Assembly: GCF_030867145.1 (NCBI RefSeq)
Contig: NC_134419.1
Coordinates: 6,103,501-6,167,500 of the forward strand
DNA length: 64,000 nucleotides
Reading direction: 5' to 3'
From: Opisthocomus hoazin
Lineage: Eukaryota; Chordata; Aves; Opisthocomiformes; Opisthocomidae
In this document: positions 13,201 to 24,900 of the stretch, piece after piece
Layout of the letters: every line of letters starts with the position of its first letter
Numbering within the stretch: position 1 is the first letter of the stretch
The notes under the pieces: generated by a model
What the model was told of the DNA's origin: nothing
The model's input: only the letters and a program-made list of their open reading frames with translations
The model's database searches: none
Made by a program: the position numbers and the translations under genes

Positions 13201-16200
13201 ACGAGGTCTGTGCTAGGGGATTTGTGCAGTACAGCCTGAAACATCCTGGATCTGCAAATGAGCAAGACACATCCAAGGCTATTTTGATTGTTACCTTTGG
13301 TGCTGAGAGGAGAGAGATCTGTTGTCATTAGCCCAGGCTAATGTTTAGGCCTGCAACAGTGTCATGGCAAGTCTCAAGTTTCTTACTTAACCAGTCCCAG
13401 CTGTGTCAAATCCTGCCTGCAACAGAACTAGAAGCTGGAATTAACCATTGAACCTCCCAAAACGTATGACTGATTGACTCTATTGTAAGGTCTGGTTAGG
13501 ACCATTTTGACATGTCTTCTGCTGGAAAATGTCTTACTTAAAACTCTTCAGAAATGCATCTGTTACTTAACACCAACACAATTCAGAACATCCTGAGTAA
13601 GGCCTGGCCAGAATGGAAGATGGTCTTTACCACATCCCAGGGGAATAAGTTTAGTCTGTTGTGAGCTGTTTCTGGTTTTGTAATGACTCTCAGCAGGAAA
13701 AAAGCTTGAGACTTCCAGTTTTTAGAGAATGAGAGAAACATTCTCTGCTCGGCTCTGTTTGCAAGTCTTACGTTATTTAAAGGCTCATCTTGCAGTAAAA
13801 GAAGTTAACACAAATATCTGACTACATTCAAATAAGCCTTCTTAAGTGGGATGGAGCATTTTCTGCATTAGTGTAATGCAGAAGTACAGGAATTTGCCTG
13901 TCAGGTGCAGGTAGCCCTGAAGTAACTGACACATCTTCATGCAGCACTGGAGGGTGCAGGGCATGGGTGTCCATCTGCTCCTAGAAAATGAGACAGGCAC
14001 TGTCCCAAGGTGCCAGAGGCTCCAGTGAGAGTTTACTCATTTACAGAGAAACAGAACTTCCGGAGGTCTTGCTAATACAGCGTTCCTATAAGTCTGGACC
14101 TTGCTTGAGAGCCTAATGTATTAACAGAAAAATAGGGAGAAAAAAAAAATGCCCTGGCTGGTTAGTGCAGGTGTCTGCTTGGTCTGCCAAGAAGGGAGTG
14201 TAGCTGTTTTCAGCTGAAACCAATTACCTTGACGAGTGAAGGAACTAGGGCTATAAAAACAATGTCTCCTGGTACATTAGAAAGTTAGATGTGCCCAACA
14301 TCTGCATTGTCAGGACAGATCTAAATGCAATGATCTACCACCTGCTGTGACTTGCTAGTAGAATCTTCTTTGTAGAACAGTGCATTCTCCTTGTCCTGCT
14401 GTCAGGAAACAATTGTCAGCCAACATTTTCTTTGTTTCCTCCTCCTACTTCTCATTACACCACCTTGTGCACACTAAGGACATACTATGCTAGCTTCTTG
14501 AGGACTACTGCAATAAGACGGTCCTGTAATGTGACCTTCAACAGGAAGATAATCCGCAGATAAGGCACTCCTGAGCTGTGGCTGCCCCAGCCCTTCTGGA
14601 AGCTGTTTTGAGACTGCAAACCCATTGTATGTTGTTGGTACAGTTTACTGGGTCAGTTCTACTGCACAGTTATCTGAAAATAAAAGTAGGGTCTGGGATA
14701 ACTGTAAAAGACTCTACCACCTTTAAGTGTGCAGAATATGCAGAACCACTTGCCAGTCTTCCTTGAGGGGAGAGCAGCTGAATGATCCAATCCATTGCAC
14801 TAGATCTAAACAGAGTCAGGATTTAAGAGTTGTAGACTTTTTATAGTACAAGTGTTCTGAGGCAAGTGTACCAGTAACTGAGCAGAGTTACAAGCAATCA
14901 GTTTGGAAAATGGTATACTGAAGGAATGTCCTTTGGTAGTGTATTAAGATGCTAAAAAAAAACCCAACTATCTACTAGAGGAATTGATGAAGCAAAGAAG
15001 AAACAACGTCATGATCAAAAGCTTTCATCAAATTTTGGCATGTAAAACGGTAGAATGGTAGAAGATGACCTAGTTCCAGGAAGGAAGAAAGTAGGGTGTT
15101 TTAAGAATTGCCGTATCATGGCTACAAAGGTCATGATGGGCAGAATGGAAGAGCAGAGCAGCAGCTTACCAGTAACCCAAGGTGAATTTGGAAATTAGAT
15201 GCATGTATTTCTGAGAGACAGATGTGTAATGTGATACTTGTAGTGCCAAATAAACTAATTTGCTTGAACACTCTGAGATCAGCACATTTTACCCTCTCCT
15301 TTGGCAATTTCAATGGCTGCAAGCAGTTTAATTTGTAGTTATCATCTCCTTGTGTGCAAGTGATAGTGAGAATAAAGCACTGGTCAGTTTTAGGGCGGAG
15401 GTATGAGTCTTACCACTGAAGTAGAGAAGTCTACCCTGCTCTCTGCTCTGCCAGAACTTTTGCCACTTACATCCTTTAAGGAACTACCAAGCAGGATACA
15501 GCACAGACTGAGGTTGAGAGCTTTCAAAAGCCATTTCCACTTCATTATTAACATGTGTGAATATTGGATTTTATTATTTCCTCTTTGATTTTATGACTAT
15601 TGCAGATTATTCAAAAGCAAATTGAAAAAATAATTTATTACCTGGGTTCATTTTTGTTTTCAAAAGTGTAACACTAAAACATCATGAAGAGTTCCAGATC
15701 ATGCTCACAACAGGGAGAATGCTTAATGAATTAAAAGAATTTGTCTGCAAGTTTGAACACCACCATAAATGGAGGGTTAGGAGTCCATGTGGGGCTGTAA
15801 GGTCAGTTATGGTGCTGAGAACCCAGTGAAATTGTGCTGTAACTACTGACAGAAGCACCTCAAAAGTCTGCCAGCTTTGCTAAGGCTTCCTGCCCTCTCC
15901 AGGTGACATTCTATAACTAGACAGATGATCTCCTGATAACAGGTTTTCTTAGTACACTTTCATGTCTTCCTGATACCTTGGGTCTTGCTAGAAAATGGAT
16001 GTTCTTGGGGTACTTGACAATCTCACTTTGAACACTGGCAGGAACCAGAAACTGAAAAACACTGAAATAAGAAACTTTTTTTTTTTTTTTTTATTACACC
16101 TGATCCAAATTGGCTCTTCCCCATGAAATCCATTCTTAGGTCCCTACATGCACATTAAGGTGAGCATTAACTCTAGTATTTCCGTTTTAAATCTCAATTC

Positions 16201-16289
16201 CCCTGCTTAGGTACTGAGCCAAACATTTGCTACAGGAGAGACAGGCACAGCAGATGAGCAGCCTTCTTCCAGCATACCTGTTTCCACTG
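7291..16289. other. Intergenic desert without recognisable features
   Basis: About 9 kb of single-copy AT-rich DNA. The first 350 bases may carry the unrecognisable 5' end of the LINE endonuclease. No other repeat, RNA gene or exon was seen. Open frames are all short and lie in unrelated phases. Confidence 0.7.
16076..16092 (+). repeat. T17 homopolymer
   Basis: An uninterrupted run of T with ordinary single-copy sequence on both sides; no retroposon body was recognised. Confidence 0.9.
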
Positions 16290-16510
16290 AACGTGTAATG
16301 AAATTACAGATTATACTGAGTGGTTCTCGATGTTTTGTCCAAGAGACCGGCTAATTAAGCAGCAATGTGGCCCCGCCTTGACCAAGTATGTGTTTTTTGT
16401 TTAGCACTCTTCACAAAATGTTGCCAAAGTGCAGGCAGCAACATGACCTGAAATTATTGCCCATGCCATCTGCGTTTCAGACAGCCATTTCTTCAGGTCA
16501 CAGACTAAGT
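16290..16510. promoter_or_regulatory. Candidate conserved non-coding element
   Basis: This is a single-copy, non-coding stretch with a homeodomain motif CTAATTAAGC (16,351-16,360), GCAGCAATGTGG and, at 16,426-16,475, a block containing a nuclear-receptor half-site TGACCT and AAATTATTGCCC. It has a look typical of vertebrate enhancers. The support is weak and is only by eye. Confidence 0.2.
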
Positions 16511-16839
16511 CTAGTTAAGTCTTCTGGAAGAGTTGCTTCAAAGGACGTTTGAAATGGGAGAGGACTATGGAAGGCAGCTCAGTAAAAGTCTGTACCGAAA
16601 TGATGCACTGCAAACTATAAAGTCTAGGCTGTACCCATAGATACCCAAACACATATTTTTTTCCGTCATGCCCTCCTTCCCCAAACAAACCTCTTTGGCT
16701 CTTCCACCTAGAGACAACTGCATTTGACTGTTTACATGATGCTTGACCAATGAAAATGCACTTTTTGTGTTGTAAAGATTTTCCAATATAGTGGGCTGCT
16801 AAGCAAGCTTTTAATGGCTTCAAGGATCATCTTCTCAAC

Positions 16840-16853
16840 AAAAAAAAAAAAAA
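16840..16853 (+). repeat. A14 homopolymer
   Basis: An uninterrupted A run, with no recognisable poly(A)-tailed element upstream of it. Confidence 0.85.
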
Positions 16854-18339
16854 GGCTGTTTAGCACATTAATCACTGTAACTTAAGATAATTGCGATTCG
16901 AGTAACTGGGAAACTCGCATTCAGTTGAGCAGATGGCACCTGATGAGGTTAGTACATACTCTTAAAATAGGCTATTGTCAGCTGTACACATATTGGATAT
17001 AACCGTAATGCTTCTGGACCTCTGGGCTCCCTGAAAGAAACGTGAATCCACAGGTACTCTTATATCTTGGCTATTGACCAGTTTAATACGAACTGAACAC
17101 ACCATCCAAGCAAGGGGCTCCTAAGCGAGCTGTCGGTAGTAAAGGCTGAACTTGGGGCCTCTGGAAGGGAAAGCAGTGAGCTCTGGTGCTCTGAGGTTAG
17201 AGGTGAACAGCCACGACTATAGGAAAGTTATTCTCCTCCTACTTCCCTGCTGAAAACAGTACCCACAGATTAGATGCAGGTTATACTTACTGCTGCTTCT
17301 GGGATGGTTGTTGGTTGGGTTTTTACTTTATCTCACCTGCCAGACTTAGGTCAGTACCACTGCTGGGAGCAGCTGGCTGACAAACCATCCCAGGAAATTG
17401 ATCCACATGAAAAAAACAGATTTTGTTTCACCAGCAGATAACGCAACTGCTTGTACTGGCATACCTGAGGGGCAGCGTGGAAGGGGCTCTCTGAAGCCTG
17501 CGCTGCTGTCACGGGCAGTACTCGTCACCTGTGGGCTTTAAGTTTGTCAGTCAGGTGGTGGCAGTAAAATCCTGAAGTAAAAAGTGCTTCCATTGTGTCA
17601 GGCCTCTCCTGCAATGGGAATTCTGCACAAATCATGGCAGTGCTCTACGCCAAACATTCTGTAGGAATAAAAGGCAAAATAAGTAGTAAGTGACTTCAGT
17701 GATGCTACTGGCTTCCTTCAAATTATTCCAAATTAAGTCATTTTTGAACTTAAAACCTTCGGTTTAAAATAAACCAGAGAGTCATTGGGGAAGAAAAACC
17801 TGAGTGCCATGAAAACAGAGCTGTGAGTTCATGGATATGATTCATTTTCCCCTTTCCTTTCCATCCATTCAGGGGCCAGCCAAATCCATCTCTTAGCTTG
17901 CCTTTCTTTAGCCTGGAACTCAGAGTAATGGGAAGAACAGAGGATATGATGTGTCAGAATGTTTGTAGAAGGCTCTGCCATAGGTGTCCTGTGAATTGTT
18001 CTTGATACTCCTCAGCTGGTGTGCTGTTTCTTTGGGTACAGACAGGTATATCATAGTGATACAGAACTTGGGCCTAAATATGTCTGGATGATATTAACAT
18101 GGGGTTTGAACGAAATCATGTCTCTCCATTTCGTCTAAGCTAGGGATGGAGAGATCGCTCTCACAGATACACCCCACATACACATAACCCTTCCACGGCA
18201 TGGCATGAACACCTGAAGGCCCTGTGATTACAATTTTTATTGTTGATGCTCGCTTTTCGTCATCCAACATTTGCTCCGAACAGACTACTTCTAACAACGT
18301 CACTCTTCACAATGTGTGCGGGCATTAATCTTCCAAAGA

Positions 18340-18900
18340 AAAAATTAAATGGCAGAGTGGACTCTTCAAGTTAATATAAGGGAGGTGATGCCCTGTCTGT
18401 TTTTAATTAGAGCTAGTTTTCTTAATGAGGTAATGTTCTGTTGTGCTGGGTTATCTCCTAAAAGACAGGGCAGCAGGCGAGCTGTTGGGGAGGGACACTT
18501 GAAAAACATCACAGGCAAGCTGTTTAATGTTAGCGCTATCATTCATCACCCGGGCTCTTTGGAGAGCCTGACAGACGGAGCACGTCCTGTGGGGACTCCA
18601 TCAGCCTCTGGCGTGCTGCTTAATGCAATTTAGCCAGATGTATCAAAGCGGCAGGCGAGACCCTGCTATTTGGACAGCATTTATAGCATCCTGGGCAAAT
18701 AGTCAGGAAATGTTCAATAATGTGCCTTGCACAAGTGTGGCAAGAAGCAGATTCTTAGAATCATGGATTGCCAAGAGAAATCCTGGCAGTGCCTCATTCC
18801 AGCTTTTAGTCACATGCTGGTTTTGTTGTTATTGTTTGAGGGCTTATTTTTCTTAAAGGCCGTCTCAGTTTGAGCTTTCCAAAGCCCAGATTTAAGGTGA
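18340..18900. promoter_or_regulatory. Candidate conserved non-coding enhancer
   Basis: The stretch is non-repetitive and dense in developmental-factor motifs: TTTTAATTAG (18,401-18,410), GTTTAATG, TTAATGCAATTTAG, an E-box CAGATG (18,635-18,640) and a TCF/LEF site ATCAAAG (18,642-18,648). The nonamer GCAGGCGAG occurs twice (about 18,473 and 18,651). It shows no coding signal in either strand, and it abuts the CpG-dense patch at 18,909-19,076. Conservation cannot be tested here, so this rests on composition and motif density only. Confidence 0.3.
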
Positions 18901-18908
18901 CTTGAATA

Positions 18909-19076
18909 CGCCCCTCTGGTTCCCGATCCAGTGGGCGAACGTGTACAGCAGAATCCCTGGCCTGCGCACGCACAGCGTGGATCTGGGCACCGGGCCCGCT
19001 GGCGTGCGGCGTTGACTTCCCGGCAGACAGCGCAGTGCGGAGCGGACTGTTACAGGAGCCCCAAGTGCTCCACTCG
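18909..19076. promoter_or_regulatory. Orphan CpG-dense patch in the desert
   Basis: I count 17 CpG dinucleotides in 168 bases, against near absence in the several kilobases around it. There is no gene start nearby. CpG retention implies the patch is unmethylated in the germline, as at an orphan CpG island (enhancer or lncRNA promoter), or that it arrived recently. It is too short to meet usual CpG-island length cut-offs. Confidence 0.5.
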
Positions 19077-21189
19077 TGATGCTAAAGGGATCAGTTCTGT
19101 TTGGGCAACCCAAGAGCAAATGCCATTACCGGCAGGGAATTTAGCAGGGACTATGGCTACATCTCTAGGCTACAGAATGGGATCCAACCTGGTTTGCTGA
19201 CAGCCTCTGCTACGGAATTCAAGAGGGGCTCTGCAGAATATAGTTCAAGTGTACCTAACTGTTTGATACTTCAACATTGATTCCCAAATTTTGCAATCTA
19301 GACTTTTTTGAGAAAACTTGAGTATACCCCCAGAGCTGGCTCTGGTTCTCCCCCGGGGTATTGCATGTGTGAAATCACGAGCCACTCAGCGGGATGACTG
19401 CTGTCTCAAGAGAGCAGAACCTGCAACAGGCAAGGCAGACACTCGGGGGTTCTGCTCTTTCTACAGAATGTCCTGATGCCCAGACGGGTTGCTGCTAGCT
19501 GCCACAGAAACCCTAGCCGTAAGCCATGTGGATGCTGAAAGCAGATGTGTTTTATGGCATTGGTGTTTTGCTGCTTAAGCCTCAAACTTCTTTGCCAGCA
19601 CTGGGAGAAAAGAACAAGGTTAAAGCACTGCCCTCTGGGCTGCTGGCAAAAAGACACGTAGCCTCTAGCGGCGGAAAAGCTCCAGTGGGCCTGGAAAGGG
19701 AATAGCTGTGACGTGTGTTTTCAGACTAAAGGCCAAAGCCTCATTAAATTCCCAATGCAGAAGCAAAATTGTCCTTTGCTCCATCTTTTTTAACTATTAT
19801 TTTTAGCAAACTTCTCCCCAATACCACTTTTCTGCAGAGACCTTCACTTCTCCTGGGAGCCAGAACTGCAGCCCGGGTGAGGGACAGACTTGCAACCCAG
19901 GCACCTCCCCATGTGCTGTGGTGTCAACTTCACCTGTGAATTCAGCTTTGGCTCAGGGCTGGTGCATAAAGATGTAAAATCCATCTGGGCCTTGCAGCCT
20001 TGGAAACCTCTTTGATGATGTTCCCAGCAACAGAAATGTAGCATGTGCAGAGCCTTGCATCCTGTTGCTAATAAGTCTGCTTTTACCCCGCTCTGCTACC
20101 CTTATTAACTTTCATTTACATATTTTTCCAATAAACTTTTTAACATGTGACTAGATGACCATAAATCCTGGAGAGTGAGAAGTGCAGGGTATGTTGGATG
20201 AACAAGTGCTTGGGGCTCAGTTTAACCCTTCAGTTACCAGTAGAAAGGCCAAGTCCCCAGCAGCTGTGTCCTGCTGTTAGCCCAACAGGGACCGGCTGGC
20301 AGGGAAGGGTAAATGCTTCAAAGGGAGCAGATTTTCTTCCTATGGTATCCCAAAACAAATACAAAATCTGGTGCTGCTGCCAAGTCCCAAGATGCGAAGT
20401 AATGCAGCACGGGGCATTTGGAATGTTTTGCTAACAAGTACTTGCCATGGTTCTGCACTGATATTTAGCTGCTGATGCAACCTCATTTGTGGATTTAGCA
20501 ACCAGGTTCACTGAAACAAATGGCTTTCCCTGTTTCACAATATAGGATGAAGCAAAGGAAATCTAGTATGGCTTGTTACAGCAGGACAGAATGGGGACAG
20601 CTGGTTAGTGTATGTGAAACACCATCTCCCACTGCACAGAACAAGCACTCAGCAATATCCAGAGCCATGTGCTCCTATGACAAAATTGGGCATTATTGGA
20701 GAGGTCGGGTGGGAGGGTGCCAACACGGAATTTCTAGGTCTGAGTTCTCTCCCTACTGCCCTTGGATTTCAGACTTCTCACTGAGAGAAATGGCAACAAC
20801 TAGAAAGATTGTCCGATATATACTTTTATGATCTTTTTATACATATATACACATAGTTGCTTCCAAGGAATAACTGTTTCCTCTATCAAGCCAGCTGCAT
20901 AGATGGCTGAACAATCTGTCCGTTCAAACATACTTTGGTCAGCTTTCTCTAGCTGATTTGGCAAGAATTTTTCTTTCTACAACTGGATCTTCTCCAGTAA
21001 CAACTTAGACAGCCTTTTGACTTTAGGTCATGGCTGTATGACACTGAAGGAATCCTTTCATTTGCCTCTCTACAAGTAACAGTGGGAAAACCAAAGGACC
21101 GCCATGCCTCCAGTTGAGAAGGGACTGTTTAATTGTTTGTGCCACACATCCATGTGTCGGCTGGTTTTACACCACAAAGCAGGATGCAG

Positions 21190-21340
21190 GATAGATTATC
21201 TCAAAAACAGGGTTTTGGACTGGCACTCGAGGGTTCAAATCCTGACAGATGTCCTGGATGATCACCTATTTTTGCATCTGATTGTACGGAAATAACTTCT
21301 CACCTCAAAAGGTTGCTGTAGGAACAGTATCTTGTTATGA
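21190..21340 (+). repeat. MIR/CORE-SINE-like relic
   Basis: Three blocks line up in order with the MIR consensus. A tRNA-derived head reads GGACTGGCACTCGAGGGTTC, continuing AAATCC as a relic B box. A middle block has GATCACC and GCATCTG in place of GTGTGACC and TCATCTG, with the central CORE region largely deleted. The last block is ACGGAAATAA, then CACCTCAAAAGGTTGCTGTA, which matches ATGGGGATAATAA...ACCTCATAGGGTTGTTGTGA of MIR. Recognisable MIRs are known but rare in birds. The assignment is by eye and the divergence is high. Confidence 0.5.
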
Positions 21341-21589
21341 CTGGAGGGCTGAGAGTAGTGATGAGCACTAGGGCAAAGAAATCTCAGCCCCAGGCACCCA
21401 AGCAAGACCCGGAATAAGATCTGCCAGCAGCAGCAAAGGTGACCAGAAGGCGACAGCGTTGCCATCAGGAAGCTGAGGTCCACTCCATCTTTCCCAGTGC
21501 CACTCTTTTATGACAACCAGGACTGTGGCCATAAAGACTATGAAAACATCTAGGCAGGTTACAGCAGACGCATTTTACACGTGTAAATT

Positions 21590-21760
21590 TATCCTGCTTT
21601 CACTAAAACTTCAGATTGGAATGACAACCATTTGCAAATGTTTCACATGCCCCAACTGAGAGGCTAGAAGAAAATGTGGCCTTGATTAGCAACTGTTAAT
21701 CAATTTCCATCTCAATTAAATCTTGTTGTTCCAAATACAGTGTGAGACCACTCAGTTTGT
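21590..21760. promoter_or_regulatory. Candidate enhancer with a CATTTGCAAATG palindrome
   Basis: The 12-bp perfect palindrome CATTTGCAAATG (21,629-21,640) contains overlapping octamer/C-EBP-like half-sites. About 55 bases on is an HNF1-like GTTAATCAATTTCC (21,694-21,707), preceded by CTTGATTAGC. There is no coding signal. Function is inferred only. Confidence 0.25.
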
Positions 21761-21900
21761 AATGTACCAAACCATATGTTGCCGCTCTGCATGAGGAAAC
21801 CAGATCCCAGTCTCCAAGGCCATCGTCCTAGGAACTTTCACAAGCAGTAAAATGCTGTTTTCACAAGATCAGCACTTTACTTTTCTGCAGCCACTTCCTT

Positions 21901-21928
21901 GATGACTTAGGGCAGATGACTTAGGGCA
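21901..21928. repeat. Perfect 14-bp tandem duplication
   Basis: The unit GATGACTTAGGGCA occurs twice with no difference. The perfect identity points to a recent or slippage-prone event. The unit includes an AP-1-like TGACTTA. Confidence 0.9.
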
Positions 21929-21999
21929 GTCTGCTGGGACTGAGTTTGATAAGGGCTCCTGATCTTAGTAAGGCAGCTTAATCTCCAAAAGCTGGATTT

Positions 22000-24900
22000 C
22001 AGCACTACCTAATCACATTGGGCTCCTTTGCCTTTGCCAGTCCATTATGCTGCTGTAGGCTTCAAAGATTTTGGTGTCATAATGACATCTTCAGACCTAT
22101 CTTTACTGTATTTCCAAACTCCCCATGCAATCCCATGTCTCGGAGCCTACAATATTATTTTAATTGCCAGTTCACTGCTTTAGGGGCACCTTCCTTCATA
22201 ACTTCTGCTTTACTTGTAATGATGAGATCTCTTGCAGATGCAGTTAATCAGAAAGATTACAATCACTCCAGAAACACCTGCATTGGAAATAAGTCTGGCT
22301 TTTATTACTATGAATTTCTACTGCTGACAAGCTCTGGGAAGATAGGATGGGGAAAACCCAAGATACCTTTGCACAGCTGGAATATAAATGTGACATTTTC
22401 TTCCCATTTATTTTTCTTCTGTAAATGATTTAGCTGCTATTGATCAAGATCACCACCAAATAAAAATCAGAATCTACTAGCTTGTGGTGTTTTGTGTAAC
22501 ACACTCATAAAGCAAATCTATGCCTCCACCACTGGAACAGGCCATACTTTTTACTATGACGTGTACAGAACTGGAAGTAGTGTTCATTGTCAGGGCTCAG
22601 CTAACAAGCATTCAAGAGCAGCAAGGATCCCGTGTTGGGACTACATTTTGCATACAGAAGACACAATAATTTAGTTTTTCCGATGGCCTACATCCTCTCT
22701 ACTCATATGATATTAAGGAGAAATACATAGACTGAGCTCATTAGTTGTAATCAATAGTTACAGTAGGAAGCAGAGAAGTCAGAAGTATCACGGGAGCAGA
22801 ACAACAATGTGTGATTGACTGCAGGGTAAAAAGACACTCCTCAGCCTGATGCAAGTACTTTGAGTCATATTCTTATTACCATGAATCTCTGCTCTCTAAC
22901 TGCTGGGTAAGCGCTGGCACATTGTGTCCAAGAAATACTAAGTTTTCAACAAAGCCCTGCAGCGGTAAAGGTGACACAGTGTTTCAAAAATCCAAGGTTC
23001 AGACAATGAAAGATCTTTGGATCCTGAAAACTGGCAAAACAAGAAATAAAATATCATCCCTTACAGGAAACTGAAGTATATTCATGTCCTTCAGGGACAG
23101 GCTGGTAATGGTCTAAGAAATAGCTCAAGGTGTTCACATTTATTAAGGAATGTTAATCTACTAAAGTCTGCAGTTTTCTCTGGCTCTGGACACAGAGATG
23201 GAACTCTTTAAAAATTAATTATTACACTTAAAAGCTGTGAAAGATGTTCAAAAAATTTCTTATTTTTTAAGAAGCTGGAAAGCGCTGCTTCTAGAGTGAT
23301 CTACTAGGATAGCAAAGCCAAAAATTAAAATGTCTCACTCTTCAGGACCGAATTCTCAGCCCACATAGCGTCAGTATGAAATGCTTCCAATCCACAACAT
23401 CCTGCTTTCTCTCACTGGATAACAACTCATATCCAATATATGCTCACACAAATGATATAGTGGGGGATATAGTAGTGTCCCACTGCTTCTGCAGGAGTTA
23501 CAGGGAAGAATCTCTAATGCAAAAGCAGAAAATGCAGCCCCTTTACTGACTCCTGACGTTTTCTTTTACCTTCTCTAGGTTGTTAGCTTATCTACCTCTT
23601 CAGACCCAGAAACCATCAGAGACTGGGCTGGCACAATTACTGCCTGATCTTAAATAAAGATATTTTTTACACATATCCATGTAACTTCCATTCATTTATG
23701 TAGCCTGGAATTTGTCTTAGACAACTAAGAAAAAGAATGGCCTTATCAGAGAAGATGCTCCATCAATAGGAAGATGACACTTTGTATTCCGAGCATAAGA
23801 AATATTTAGGGCCAGATCCAGCAAACCACTTTGGTACCTACAGTGCCAGCTGGATGATTTCAGATATCAGAATCCAAGAAGATGAGACACAAACCCCACG
23901 TAACCAGGTAAGTTTCTGAATTTTGCATTAACAAGCCACCCAGTGAAACATGTACTGAGTTTTAAGAACAGGGACCACTGGAAAACAAGGGAATGTCTTC
24001 TGTGGCTAGAGTAATGCTCCCTCTGGCCCCGGCAGCTTCATCAGGAAAGCTGGAGAATCATCTTCCCTCATCCCAAGTTATCTTCCAGTATGAAACGGAA
24101 AGAGATGGATCAGAAACCCTCTGGGCTAAACAAGGTCTAAAACATACCTCTTCCACTTTGCCAGGCGTTGTACCCTGAGGTCTGTTACAGAGTAGGCTGT
24201 CACTACTATGACCCAACCTGGCTGTATTTGAACAAAAATCTTGTCCAGTGGAGCAACCCAGCACCACCGTGCACCAGACCGCTTTGGGCTGTGAAGCACA
24301 ATCTCATAAAGTTGGTTGAATCCAGACTGCAGGTACTTTGAGTAACCTGAAGTAGTATGAGAGGAAATGTTTCAGACACCATCTTCTCATTGATACTTCT
24401 CTTGGCAGCCTCTCACAACCCCCCCAGCAAGATGGCTGATGTCAGTGCTGCTTTCGGGTGCCTAACTATTCGTTCAGTGCACAGCTGGGTACCCAACACA
24501 CGTTAAAAAGTTGCTCACTACATAAGTGTTCAGCTGCCACTAATAACCACTCGTTCACTCACGACCAAGCTCTATTTCTTCTTCTCAGAGCACTATCAAG
24601 GTTGTATTACTGAGGAGTGTCTAAACACGGGCTGCAGGAACAGGAGGACTTTGCCTAGTAGGAGGTAGGAGGTCTCTGAGGTAATAGTCATTGCTGACTG
24701 CAGTGTACTTAAGTCAAACTTAGCCTGTGGTTAAATATACAAGTCCTTTGCCCTTTAAGGCTTAAAATAAATTTGTCTTAAACTACTGCATTGGCTTACA
24801 TTACAAGATAAATTATGAAAAATAAGCTGGCCTCAAAGCATAGTTTTGCTTTGCTGCTCTGGGCATGAACCATTTCACTTGGACTCTGTTTTCCAGACCA

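Noticed and set aside
18750..18770. CR1 3' terminus-like TTAGAATCATGG
   Set aside because: No CR1 body follows or precedes it; a chance match.
21225..21250. tRNA-like T-arm GGGTTCAAATCC
   Set aside because: The stem does not pair (only three of five base pairs) and no acceptor or anticodon arms fit; it is better explained as the SINE head.
22018..22428. A 136-codon plus-strand open frame in the desert
   Set aside because: It lacks an ATG at its 5' end, shows no domain and has low-complexity hydrophobic content; more likely non-coding.
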